Source: an uncultured Collinsella sp. (lineage in GTDB: Bacteria; Actinomycetota; Coriobacteriia; Coriobacteriales; Coriobacteriaceae). Taken from it: a stretch of DNA of 11,539 bases. Below are positions 1 through 6,610 of the stretch, in pieces (the stretch's first letter is position 1; every line of letters starts with the position of its first letter). The DNA is taken from positions 1-11,539 of the forward strand of contig CABRID010000065.1 in the NCBI GenBank assembly GCA_902470895.1, in the 5' to 3' direction. The notes under the pieces are model-generated. The model was not told the DNA's origin, searched no databases, and saw only the letters and a list, made by a program, of their open reading frames with translations. A program made the translations under genes and the position numbers.

Positions 1-58
1 GCATGGCCACCGGACCCATCGAAACACATCTCCACCGTTCCTTCAACTGGGAAAACGG

Positions 59-92
59 CGCCCCCGGGGCCCGAGAGGGGCCGCGGGGGGCG
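59..92 (-). terminator. GC-rich hairpin, possible leftward terminator
   Basis: CGCCCCCG (59-66) pairs with 84-92 leaving one bulged G, and GGCCC (68-72) pairs with GGGCC (78-82), closing a short GAGAG loop. Read leftward, the stem is followed by CCGTTTTC, a short U run. That fits a leftward intrinsic terminator, but the U run is only four bases and the closest leftward gene stops ~300 bp away. It could equally be a structured repeat. Confidence 0.3.
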
Positions 93-192
93 TTCGGCTA
101 ACTGCGGGAGCGAGCCATCAGCTCAATGTGTTCGGCTGAGATCGGAAATCAACCCACCACACAGGAGTAGGCTTCTATTCCGATTTTCAAAT

Positions 193-252
193 ATCTCAAT
201 CTGTAACATCTGGGCGGGCAAATCGGCTCTATCTGTTACAGATCGAGACAGA
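193..252. repeat. Palindromic repeat unit 1 of a tandem pair
   Basis: This 60-bp unit has an imperfect inverted repeat at its ends: a left arm around ATCTCAATCTGTAACA and a right arm TGTTACAGATCGAGAC, differing at two arm positions. It aligns without gaps to a second unit exactly 80 bp downstream. The right-hand 17 bases (234-250) are identical in both copies. The middle differs, so the arms are the conserved part. No coding function is seen. Confidence 0.75.
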
Positions 253-272
253 CGGCGGGCGTCGGGACGAAC

Positions 273-332
273 ATCTCATTCTGTAACAGTAAGACGACTT
301 TTATCGGTCTAAATGTTACAGATCGAGACAAA
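273..332. repeat. Palindromic repeat unit 2 of a tandem pair
   Basis: Second copy of the unit at 193-252, in the same orientation. The left arm reads ATCTCATTCTGTAACA and the right arm (314-330) matches copy 1 exactly over 17 bases. The conserved inverted heptamers TGTAACA and TGTTACA lie at matching positions. Possible roles are a dispersed intergenic (REP/BIME-like) element, a double regulator-binding site, or a transcribed double hairpin; the sequence does not decide. Confidence 0.75.
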
Positions 333-350
333 CTACCGTGGCGGGTCAAA

Positions 351-385
351 ACCACCACAAAGGTGCCTGTCCCCTTTGTGGTGGT
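351..385 (-). terminator. Perfect 13-bp-arm hairpin past the murT-gatD stop
   Basis: ACCACCACAAAGG (351-363) and CCTTTGTGGTGGT (373-385) are exact inverted repeats around a 9-base loop. It begins 7 bp beyond the murT-gatD stop codon. On the leftward transcript the stem is followed by TTTGAC, giving four U residues in all, so it can act as the operon's intrinsic terminator. Its loop sequence resembles elements elsewhere in the window, so it may also be a member of a dispersed repeat family. Confidence 0.6.
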
Positions 386-391
386 GGGGCG

Positions 392-2569
392 TTAGGGGAG
401 GAGCTTCATCGCGGCGTCGTGGGCGGCGTGCTCGTAGGTGTCGTCGAGGGGCTTGAGCGGCAGCAGAGCGTTGGCCTGTGCACCGCCGCGGCGCTCGAGG
501 GCGTGGGCGATGAGCCAGTCGGCGAGCTCGGGGTTCTTGGGGAGCGCCGGTCCGTGCAGGTACGTGCCGATGATGCCCTTGTAGATGAGACCCTCAAAGC
601 CATCGTCGCCGTTGTTGCCGGTGCCCGTGACGACAGACGTTCCGAGCGGCGTGGCCTCTGCATCGAGCAGGGTGCGGCCGCCGTGGTTCTCGAATCCCAC
701 AAAGGGCTCGGGTGCCAGGTCGGTTTTGACGGCGACGTTGCCGATCAGACGGTCGGAGCCGCGCACAGTCTCGGCGGCAATGACGCCCAGACCCTCAATG
801 CGATCGTCGCCCATGTAGTACGAACGGCCGAGCAGCTGATAGCTGCCACAGATGGCAAGCAGTGTGCCGCCGTCCTCAACATAGGCCGCAACCTTGTCTT
901 TTTGAGCGAGCAGCTCGTGCGCCACGGCCAGCTGATCGCGGTCGGAGCCACCGCCCATCATAACGATGTCGGCGTCGGCGAGATCGAGCGACTCGCCCAT
1001 GCGGACCTCGTCCACACGCACGGGAATGCCGCGCCAGGCGCAGCGGCGCTCGAGGGCAATGACGTTGCCGCCGTCGCCATAGAGGTTGAGGGCATCGGGA
1101 TACAGGTAGACGATGCGCAGCGGGCGCGAAAGCTCGATCGGCGCAATATCGGTGGGGACAGCGCTCCCATCGGCGCGTGTTACGGCGTGGGAGGCGACCG
1201 AGCTCGCATCGGTGCCCTTAAGCTCGTTGAGCTCCTTGACCAGCGGCGGGAAGGCCGTGTAGTTGGCGACGGCGTAGAAGGTGTCATCGGCGATCTCGTC
1301 TGCCACGGCGCCGATTGCCTGCTCGATATTCGAGATGATGGCGGCGTCGATGCCGGCGTACTTCAGGCGTACCTGCATATCGTGTGCACGCGTGCCGCCG
1401 GCAAAGGCGACAAGCCCTGGGGTATCGGCGATGCGCTCGAAGTCGACGTCGTAGATCCACGAGACATCGTGGCCGTCGGCGTCGTTGTCGTTCAGGAAGA
1501 AGGCGCAGAGCCTGCCGCCTGCCGTTTTAATGGACTGGATCTGGCGATCGAAGCCCACGGGATTTTTGGCCAGGTTTGCCTCGACGGTACGGCCGGCGAT
1601 CTCCCAGCGGCCCATGCGTCCGCCGGCGGGGACGTAGGCATCGAGCGTGGGCTGTAGGTGAGCTGCGTCCACGCCCAGCTCGCGCGCCGCAAAGAAGGCG
1701 GCGGCAACGTTGTAGACCATGTACAGGCCGTTGTAGCGCGTGACGATGTGCGTTGCAGGTGCGTCGGTATCGGGTCCAAAGTTCAGGTCAAAGCCGTAGC
1801 CACTGCAGGTGAGCTCAACGCCTGTCACGCGACGGACCAGCGCGGGACGACCCCAACCGCACGAAGGACAATGATAGGCACCGAGTTGGCCGTACTGCAC
1901 ATAGTCGTACTCCAGCGGCGCGTTGCACTGCGAGCAAAAACGCGAGTCGCTAATGCGATCGGACTCGGTGCCCGTGGCGCCGTCGATGCCAAAGGCGATG
2001 CTCGTGTTGGGGACGCGTGCGGCGATCGAGGCGCACAGCGGATCGTCGGCGTTATAGATGAGCGTCGTTGCCGGCGAAAGCTCCAGCGCGTGGGCGATGA
2101 CGTCCTGGGTGTGGTCGATCTCGCCGTAGCGGTCCAGCTGGTCGCGGAACAGGTTGAGCAGCACAAAGTAGGTCGGCTTGAGCTTGGGCAGGACGCGCAC
2201 CGTGTAGAGCTCGTCGCACTCAAAGACGCCTACGCGCTTGCTGCTGGCGGTTCGCTTAAGGTTGCCGCGTGCCTCGAGCAACGCGCCCACCACGCCCGGC
2301 TCCATGTTGTTGCCGGCGCGGTTGCATACCACGGTGGCGCCGCTGGCGGCAACGGCATCGGCGATGAGGTTGGAGGTAGTGGTCTTGCCGTTGGTGCCGG
2401 TGATTACCACGCTGCGGTCGACAAGGCCCGCGAGGTCGCTTAGCAGCTCGGGGTCGATCTTCATGGCGATGCGGCCGGGGAGTACGCCGCCCTGGCGCTT
2501 AAGGACGGAGCGCAGCCCCCAGCGGGCGATATCGCTCGAGGTGCAGGCGAGAGATGAACGGAAGTTCAT
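392..2569 (-). CDS. murT-gatD: Fused MurT-GatD lipid II isoglutaminyl synthase
   Basis: Amidates the alpha-carboxyl of D-Glu in lipid II to D-isoglutamine at the inner face of the membrane, using ATP and glutamine. In Staphylococcus aureus this is done by two proteins, MurT and GatD; here both are in one 725-residue chain. The MurT half (1-~450) has the Mur ligase P-loop GTNGKTTT (58-65), a four-Cys ribbon (C212, C215, C234, C237) and DNDADG (351-356), the motif whose family equivalent reaches into the GatD active site. A linker (~451-482) leads to GatD: YLYPDALNLYGDGGN, GGGSDRDQ (539-546), nucleophile C574 in LAICGSYQ, GFENHGGRT (625-633) and H672 in TYLHGP. The N terminus aligns with MurT from its start. 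ATG with AGGA 8 bases upstream. It is the last gene of a leftward three-gene operon, 45 bp after its neighbour. Function is very likely; fusion is directly visible. Confidence 0.95.
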   Translation of the reverse strand: MNFRSSLACTSSDIARWGLRSVLKRQGGVLPGRIAMKIDPELLSDLAGLVDRSVVITGTNGKTTTSNLIADAVAASGATVVCNRAGNNMEPGVVGALLEARGNLKRTASSKRVGVFECDELYTVRVLPKLKPTYFVLLNLFRDQLDRYGEIDHTQDVIAHALELSPATTLIYNADDPLCASIAARVPNTSIAFGIDGATGTESDRISDSRFCSQCNAPLEYDYVQYGQLGAYHCPSCGWGRPALVRRVTGVELTCSGYGFDLNFGPDTDAPATHIVTRYNGLYMVYNVAAAFFAARELGVDAAHLQPTLDAYVPAGGRMGRWEIAGRTVEANLAKNPVGFDRQIQSIKTAGGRLCAFFLNDNDADGHDVSWIYDVDFERIADTPGLVAFAGGTRAHDMQVRLKYAGIDAAIISNIEQAIGAVADEIADDTFYAVANYTAFPPLVKELNELKGTDASSVASHAVTRADGSAVPTDIAPIELSRPLRIVYLYPDALNLYGDGGNVIALERRCAWRGIPVRVDEVRMGESLDLADADIVMMGGGSDRDQLAVAHELLAQKDKVAAYVEDGGTLLAICGSYQLLGRSYYMGDDRIEGLGVIAAETVRGSDRLIGNVAVKTDLAPEPFVGFENHGGRTLLDAEATPLGTSVVTGTGNNGDDGFEGLIYKGIIGTYLHGPALPKNPELADWLIAHALERRGGAQANALLPLKPLDDTYEHAAHDAAMKLLP

Positions 2570-2614
2570 GAAGCCGTTCCTAACGTGAATGACATGGTTG
2601 TGGCGTTTGCGCCG

Positions 2615-3658
2615 TTAAAAGCCGTAACGGCGCGCAAATTCCTGGGCAAGCTGCGATACGTCTTCGCAAGCGTTGGCCCAGGGGGCAAAGTCGGGAGTAT
2701 CCGAGATGATGCCGTCGGCCTCCCAAACTGCCTGATGCGAAAGGTCCCAGGGGTCGTGCGGTTCGGGCCGGCAGGGAAGGTACGGCGTCTGATACATGGG
2801 GTTCAGCAAAAAGAACGCGCCGCCCTCGCAGCGGTTGGCAAACTCGCGCAGCGCGCGTGTCGCCGGGCGCATCTTGTTCGTTTTGAACAGCAAGATCGTG
2901 CGGGCGAGTAGGTACCAGGGGGAGTTCTCGAGGGCATCGGCCCCCATCTGCTCCTCGAGCTGGTGGGCCAGGGCAAAAAAGCCGTCCTCGTCTTCCAGGC
3001 GAGCGAGGGCGAGTAACACGGTGCCTGCAGCTCGGGTGGGATAGCCTTCCGCCTTAAGAACGCGGCGAGAATAGTTGGCGGCAGCACGGTAGCGAGCGCT
3101 CGCCATGCACAGCTGCGAGATGGCCTCGAGCGTGTGGAGCCACCCGATAAATGCCGGCTCGCTTACGGTGAGATCGGCCGCTGTCACACCGTCTGCCAGG
3201 ACCTTGTTGGTCCAGTAGTGCGGAGCTTCCATATCGAACCCGGGCACGCTTTGCTGCAGGTAATCGGCCGTGGTCGCTTCGAGCTTCAGCAGGTCGCCCA
3301 GACAGGCGTCGACGGGCGTGTCCGCCAAAATGATGGCGAGCAGCTGGGCATCGAGGACATACGCATCGATGCGGACGATCTTGAGCAGCTCATCGCGCAT
3401 ATCGTCGAACAGGCGGTTGCGCGTCTGCTCAAACTCCTCGTCGCTGCCCATGTCCTCGATGCGATGGAGTTCGTCGAGCAGGTGGCGGTGAACGCCGGCA
3501 TAGGACAGCAGCGCCTGGGCATGCTCGGTCTGCGCATACTTATGAGGGTTGACGCTCACGTCGTTATGGACAAGTTCGCGTGCTGCATCGGTGAGTTCGG
3601 GGTGCGACGCAACGTAGGCGCGCTCCAGGTAGGCGGGGATGTAGACGCTCGGATCCAT
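2615..3658 (-). CDS. Helical-repeat (TPR-like) protein of unknown function, paralogue B
   Basis: A 347-residue soluble protein, mostly alpha-helical, with no signal peptide or membrane segment. I do not recognise a named family. Residues ~167-223 look like TPR-type helix pairs (a WLHTLEA helix, then SARYRAA, ending in LLALARLED) and align with the same region of the next upstream gene; a second matching block is NSPWYLLA (~245-252), and both proteins end with a related FAxW segment. The two genes therefore seem to be an old tandem duplication. The start ATG overlaps the upstream stop by one base (TAATG), with a GGGAGGAG ribosome site, so translation is probably coupled. Sharing the operon with murT-gatD suggests an envelope or growth-linked role, but that is guilt by association only. 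Confidence 0.85.
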   Translation of the reverse strand: MDPSVYIPAYLERAYVASHPELTDAARELVHNDVSVNPHKYAQTEHAQALLSYAGVHRHLLDELHRIEDMGSDEEFEQTRNRLFDDMRDELLKIVRIDAYVLDAQLLAIILADTPVDACLGDLLKLEATTADYLQQSVPGFDMEAPHYWTNKVLADGVTAADLTVSEPAFIGWLHTLEAISQLCMASARYRAAANYSRRVLKAEGYPTRAAGTVLLALARLEDEDGFFALAHQLEEQMGADALENSPWYLLARTILLFKTNKMRPATRALREFANRCEGGAFFLLNPMYQTPYLPCRPEPHDPWDLSHQAVWEADGIISDTPDFAPWANACEDVSQLAQEFARRYGF

Positions 3659-4734
3659 TAGAGGTCTCCTCCCTTAAACGGCAAGCCCTGCTCGGCCGCC
3701 CGCAGGATGCGCTCGTCGATCTGGGAACGCACGATATCGTTGGTGGCGACCCAGGCGGCAAAGCTGGCGTTGTCGGGGGCGCCCAGGCCCTCCTGCAGTA
3801 CCGGCGTTGCCTCGGACAGCGCAAGGACAAGCTCGTCGGTGGAGCCCACACCCACGTTGACGCGGGCATAGACGCCATCGGGAAACTCGGTTTGGAAGTA
3901 GAGCGCCTCGGCTGCGTGCGGGCACGAGCGTGCAAGGATGCGCAAGTAGCGCTCGGCACCCTCGTAGTCCAGCTCGCGCCAGGCAGCGCTCATCAGCGCG
4001 ATGAGCGTCCACGGGTCCAAGTCGCGCTCCGCGTCCTTGGGACGACGGCGCAGCGGCGTGTTGGCAAGATAGGGCACGGAGTGGGCAGAGCGAAAGCGTT
4101 TGAGCTCCTCGGCAGGGTATTCGAGCTTTGCCATGGCAAGCATCGCAGTATGGCGGACGCCGGCGGGGTCGTTGGGCGCAAAGTCCAGGCTGCGGTTTGC
4201 GGCTTCGAGCGACATGCGATAGCGGCCGCTAATGAGGGCGCGCGATGCCAAGGCGGCAAGCCAGCGCAGGTAGGGACGGCGGGTCAGATCGCCTGCAGCC
4301 TCACGCTCGTAGGGGTCCTGCGCCGAGGCGATCTTGAGCGCCAGATCGTGCTCCACCTCGTCGCACTTGGACACCAGATACTGTACGTACTCCTCGTTGG
4401 AGTTGGCGGTGAGGGCGGTCAGCATGCGCTGGGCGTCCCAGTTGGTGGGGTCGAGCGCGGCTGCCTCGCGAAGCATGTTCTCGGCAGCGGCCTCTTCTTG
4501 CTCTGCCTGGGTATCGTCAGGGATAAAGGGAATGCGGTAGTCGACAGCCTCGACCACCTTGGCAATGAGGTGCCCGGCGCGGTCGCGGTCGTGCACGATG
4601 AGCGGCGCGGGGTTGCGGGTGAATTGTTCCATTAGACGCTCTACGGCGGCACCGTCGGTGAGCGGGATATTGTCGCGGCGCAAGGCCTCAAGAACGAGGC
4701 GATGGCAATCCTCTTGAATGGGATCGAATGCCAT
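3658..4734 (-). CDS. Helical-repeat (TPR-like, ST7-like) protein of unknown function, paralogue A
   Basis: First gene of the leftward operon, 358 residues. The frame extends to a TTG at 4764, but the ATG at 4734 has a strong AAAGGAGG four bases upstream, so I start there. The protein is helix-rich without membrane segments. Residues ~90-105 (AALDPTNWDAQ) and ~153-205 (a YLRWLAALASRALISGRY helix pair, then LDFAPNDPAGVRH and AMLAMAKLE) are TPR-like and recall ST7-type repeat proteins; that family link is from memory and unconfirmed. The core and the C-terminal FAAWVATNDI segment match paralogue B. No catalytic motif is visible. A scaffold or interaction role is the reasonable guess. Confidence 0.85.
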   Translation of the reverse strand: MAFDPIQEDCHRLVLEALRRDNIPLTDGAAVERLMEQFTRNPAPLIVHDRDRAGHLIAKVVEAVDYRIPFIPDDTQAEQEEAAAENMLREAAALDPTNWDAQRMLTALTANSNEEYVQYLVSKCDEVEHDLALKIASAQDPYEREAAGDLTRRPYLRWLAALASRALISGRYRMSLEAANRSLDFAPNDPAGVRHTAMLAMAKLEYPAEELKRFRSAHSVPYLANTPLRRRPKDAERDLDPWTLIALMSAAWRELDYEGAERYLRILARSCPHAAEALYFQTEFPDGVYARVNVGVGSTDELVLALSEATPVLQEGLGAPDNASFAAWVATNDIVRSQIDERILRAAEQGLPFKGGDL

Positions 4735-4767
4735 GGGGCCTCCTTTGCTGCGGTTAGGGTTCAAATG

Positions 4768-4800
4768 TCTCTATATAAGGTTCTAGTTTACCCGCATGTG
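4768..4800 (-). promoter_or_regulatory. Possible promoter of the leftward operon
   Basis: On the minus strand an AT-rich TTATATAGAG block (4769-4778) sits ~35-40 bases upstream of the ATG at 4734 and is the best -10 candidate in an otherwise GC-rich area. The -35 region (about 4793-4801) has no good match to TTGACA. The call rests on the -10 and position only. Confidence 0.3.
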
Positions 4801-5167
4801 GCACACCGGGGGTGCCGCACTTGGACATGCACCTTTGCACCACGAAGACGGATGTCGCACAAATGTCGGCACCTTGGACGGCTGAGTGGTATCACGGTGC
4901 CGCAAGCGGTCGATTTTTGGCGGCGAACGGGGCGCATTTCGGAGGGGCACAGTCCTGCCCGGGATATGTGGTCAACCTTGATAAAACGTTTGCCCAGCTT
5001 GGGAGTATAGATGCCGCACAAGGGTCTTCAGGGATAGAAAAAACGTTTCATCATTGTTGGCTTTAGGTGAATAACTGACCAACCAGAACGGTAAAATAGT
5101 GTTTGTCTGAGCGTTGAGACGTTTAGACATCGCGCATTGTCATCGCCGGCAACGCGCAAACCGGTCC

Positions 5168-5194
5168 TAACGGAGCCAATTGGGTGCTCCGTTA
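5168..5194 (+). promoter_or_regulatory. Leader hairpin upstream of the alcohol dehydrogenase
   Basis: TAACGGAGC (5168-5176) pairs perfectly with GCTCCGTTA (5186-5194) around a 9-base loop, ending 40 bases before the ATG at 5235. It is followed by TATACGC rather than a U run, so it is not a normal terminator. It may stabilise the mRNA or mark a regulated leader; no known riboswitch is recognised. Confidence 0.4.
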
Positions 5195-5234
5195 TATACG
5201 CAAGTCTAAGAGGGGCTTGTTTAGGAGGCACAGT

Positions 5235-6458
5235 ATGGGACGTTTTACCAATCCTCGCGATCTGTACTTTGGTGAGGGCGCTCGCCACGAGGTGAAGAAC
5301 CTCAAGGGCAAGAAGGCCATCATCGTTTCTGGCGGCAGCTCTATGCGCCGCGGCGGGTTCCTGCAGGACGTTGAGGCCGACCTCAAAGAGGGCGGCTTCG
5401 AGGTCAAGCTGTTCGAGGGCGTCGAGTCCGATCCGTCCATCGAGACGGTCATGAAGGGCGCCGAGGCCATGCGCGAGTTCGAGCCCGACTGGATTATCGC
5501 CATCGGCGGCGGCTCGCCCATCGATGCCGCTAAGGCCATGTGGGTCTTCTACGAGTATCCCGAGGAGTCCTTCGATAACATCATCCAGCCGTTCAGCTTC
5601 CCCGAGCTGCGTCAGAAGGCTCATTTCTGCGCCATCTCCTCTACCTCCGGCACCGCTACCGAGGTCACCGCGTTCTCCGTCATTACCGACTACGCCAAGG
5701 GCATCAAGTACCCGCTGGCCGACTTCAACATCACCCCTGATGTCGCCATCGTCGACCCCGAGCTCACCTACACCATGCCCGCCAAGCTGTGCGCTCATAC
5801 CGGCATGGACGCTCTGACCCACTGCATGGAGGCCTACGTTTCCACCTGCGCCTCTATGTTCACCGACGCCAACGCTCTGCACGGCATCCGCGAGATCGTC
5901 GAGTGGCTGCCCAAGTCCTATGCTGGCGACCATGAGGCCCGTCAGCACATGCACGAGGCTCAGTGCATCGCCGGTATCGCCTTCTCCTCGGGCCTGCTCG
6001 GCATCGTTCACTCCATGGCTCACAAGACCGGCGCTGCCTTCGAGAACGGCCACATCATCCACGGTGCTGCCAACGCCATGTACCTGGGCAAGGTTATCCA
6101 GTGGAACTCCAAGGACCCGCGCGCTGCTGAGCGTTACGCTTACGTGGCCAAGGAGATCCTGCACCTTCCCGGCGAGACCAACGAGGAGCTCATCGCTGCG
6201 CTCGTCCAGAAGATTCGCGACCTCAACGACCAGCTCAACATTCCGCAGTCCATCAAGGATTACGCGAATGGTGGCGTGAAGGTCGACGCCGAGAACCCGC
6301 AGATGGTTTCCGAGGAGGAGTTCCTCGCCAAGCTGCCCGAGATCGCCGCGAACGCCGAGCAGGACGCCTGCACGCCCGAGAACCCGCGTGAGACCAAGGC
6401 TGCCGACTTCGAGAAGATTCTCAAGGCCTGCTACTACGACACCGACATCGATTTCTAA
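5235..6458 (+). CDS. Iron-containing (type III) alcohol dehydrogenase
   Basis: NAD(P)H-linked reduction of an aldehyde to an alcohol, or the reverse, in the cytoplasm; probably a fermentative ethanol/butanol-type enzyme, but substrate cannot be read from sequence. The 407-residue length fits the family. Motifs: cofactor loop GGGSPIDAAK (91-100), SSTSGTATEVTAFSVI (135-150), DPELTYTMP (174-182), metal-site GMDALTH with D192 and H196, VHSMAH with H259 and H263, then HIIHGAANA (H273 and H276). The fourth metal ligand is H273 or H276: the segment is a few residues longer than in FucO-type enzymes. The frame extends upstream to a GTG at 5184, but AGGAGG six bases before the ATG at 5235 fixes the start. 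It appears monocistronic because a strong terminator follows. Confidence 0.93.
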   Translation: MGRFTNPRDLYFGEGARHEVKNLKGKKAIIVSGGSSMRRGGFLQDVEADLKEGGFEVKLFEGVESDPSIETVMKGAEAMREFEPDWIIAIGGGSPIDAAKAMWVFYEYPEESFDNIIQPFSFPELRQKAHFCAISSTSGTATEVTAFSVITDYAKGIKYPLADFNITPDVAIVDPELTYTMPAKLCAHTGMDALTHCMEAYVSTCASMFTDANALHGIREIVEWLPKSYAGDHEARQHMHEAQCIAGIAFSSGLLGIVHSMAHKTGAAFENGHIIHGAANAMYLGKVIQWNSKDPRAAERYAYVAKEILHLPGETNEELIAALVQKIRDLNDQLNIPQSIKDYANGGVKVDAENPQMVSEEEFLAKLPEIAANAEQDACTPENPRETKAADFEKILKACYYDTDIDF

Positions 6459-6480
6459 TCGACTCTCACTGTCTTGCAAG

Positions 6481-6513
6481 GGGTCTCGCGCTCAATGCGC
6501 GGGGCCCTTTTTT
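6481..6513 (+). terminator. Intrinsic terminator of the alcohol dehydrogenase
   Basis: GGGTCTCGCGC (6481-6491) pairs over all 11 positions (two G-U wobbles) with GCGCGGGGCCC (6497-6507) around a 5-base loop, then six T residues. It lies 22 bp after the stop codon. This is a textbook Rho-independent terminator. Confidence 0.92.
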
Positions 6514-6517
6514 GCTA

Positions 6518-6580
6518 TGGTGCAAAGTAACCTGTTCCCAATGCGCCAAGTTGGTGCAGTGGGCAGGTTACTTTGCACCA
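6518..6580. repeat. 63-bp near-complete palindrome
   Basis: TGGTGCAAAGTAACCTG (6518-6534) is repeated exactly inverted at 6564-6580. Inside, CCCA (6537-6540) pairs with TGGG (6560-6563), and GCGCCA with TGGTGC across an AGT loop. The whole element thus folds end to end with two small internal loops. It sits between the terminator and gldA. It is not followed by a T run, so it is not an obvious second terminator. It most resembles a dispersed palindromic intergenic element, though an operator or a processed RNA hairpin is possible. Confidence 0.85.
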
Positions 6581-6610
6581 ATCGTTGTTTGATGAAGGGC
6601 GGATTCTCGT

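Larger units (their letters stand above)
1..391. other. Gene-free, repeat-rich stretch downstream of murT-gatD
   Basis: I see no convincing gene here. One plus-strand frame is open from the window edge to a TAA at 99-101 and could be the last ~32 residues of a gene starting outside the window, but I do not recognise the peptide and its Gly/Pro/Arg-rich end simply reads through a GC hairpin. The rest holds inverted and tandem repeats, listed separately. A short stem, GGAGTAG (164-170) with CTATTCC (175-181), followed by GATTTTC, may be a weak rightward terminator. Confidence 0.6.
4735..5234. other. 500-bp divergent intergenic region
   Basis: Lies between the start of the leftward operon and the start of the alcohol dehydrogenase, so it must hold promoters for both directions. 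Overlapping small frames here (for example 4788-5021 minus and 4812-5066 plus) have no ribosome site or recognisable protein. Visible structure: CGGCACC (4867-4873) inverted at 4896-4902; GTTGG (5056-5060) inverted as CCAAC (5079-5083), a possible operator; a -10-like TAAAAT at 5092-5097 without a clear -35; and a leader hairpin. A 15-base stretch at 4823-4837 resembles the hairpin at 351-385. Confidence 0.6.

Noticed and set aside
193..332. CRISPR array
   Set aside because: Only two units, each an imperfect palindrome with its variable part inside the unit; no regular repeat-spacer series and no cas gene.
338..2443. Long plus-strand frames opposite murT-gatD (338-1657 and 1658-2443)
   Set aside because: They are antisense to a clearly recognised enzyme, and their Val/Gly/Ala/Asp-rich products are typical shadows of GC-rich genes.
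4788..5066. Small frames 4788-5021 (minus) and 4812-5066 (plus) in the divergent gap
   Set aside because: No ribosome site, non-biased codons and no recognisable product; the region is better read as regulatory or repeat DNA.
5028..6479. 483-codon minus-strand frame opposite the alcohol dehydrogenase
   Set aside because: The plus frame has full family motifs and a strong ribosome site; the minus product is a low-complexity Leu/Val/Gly/Asp shadow.
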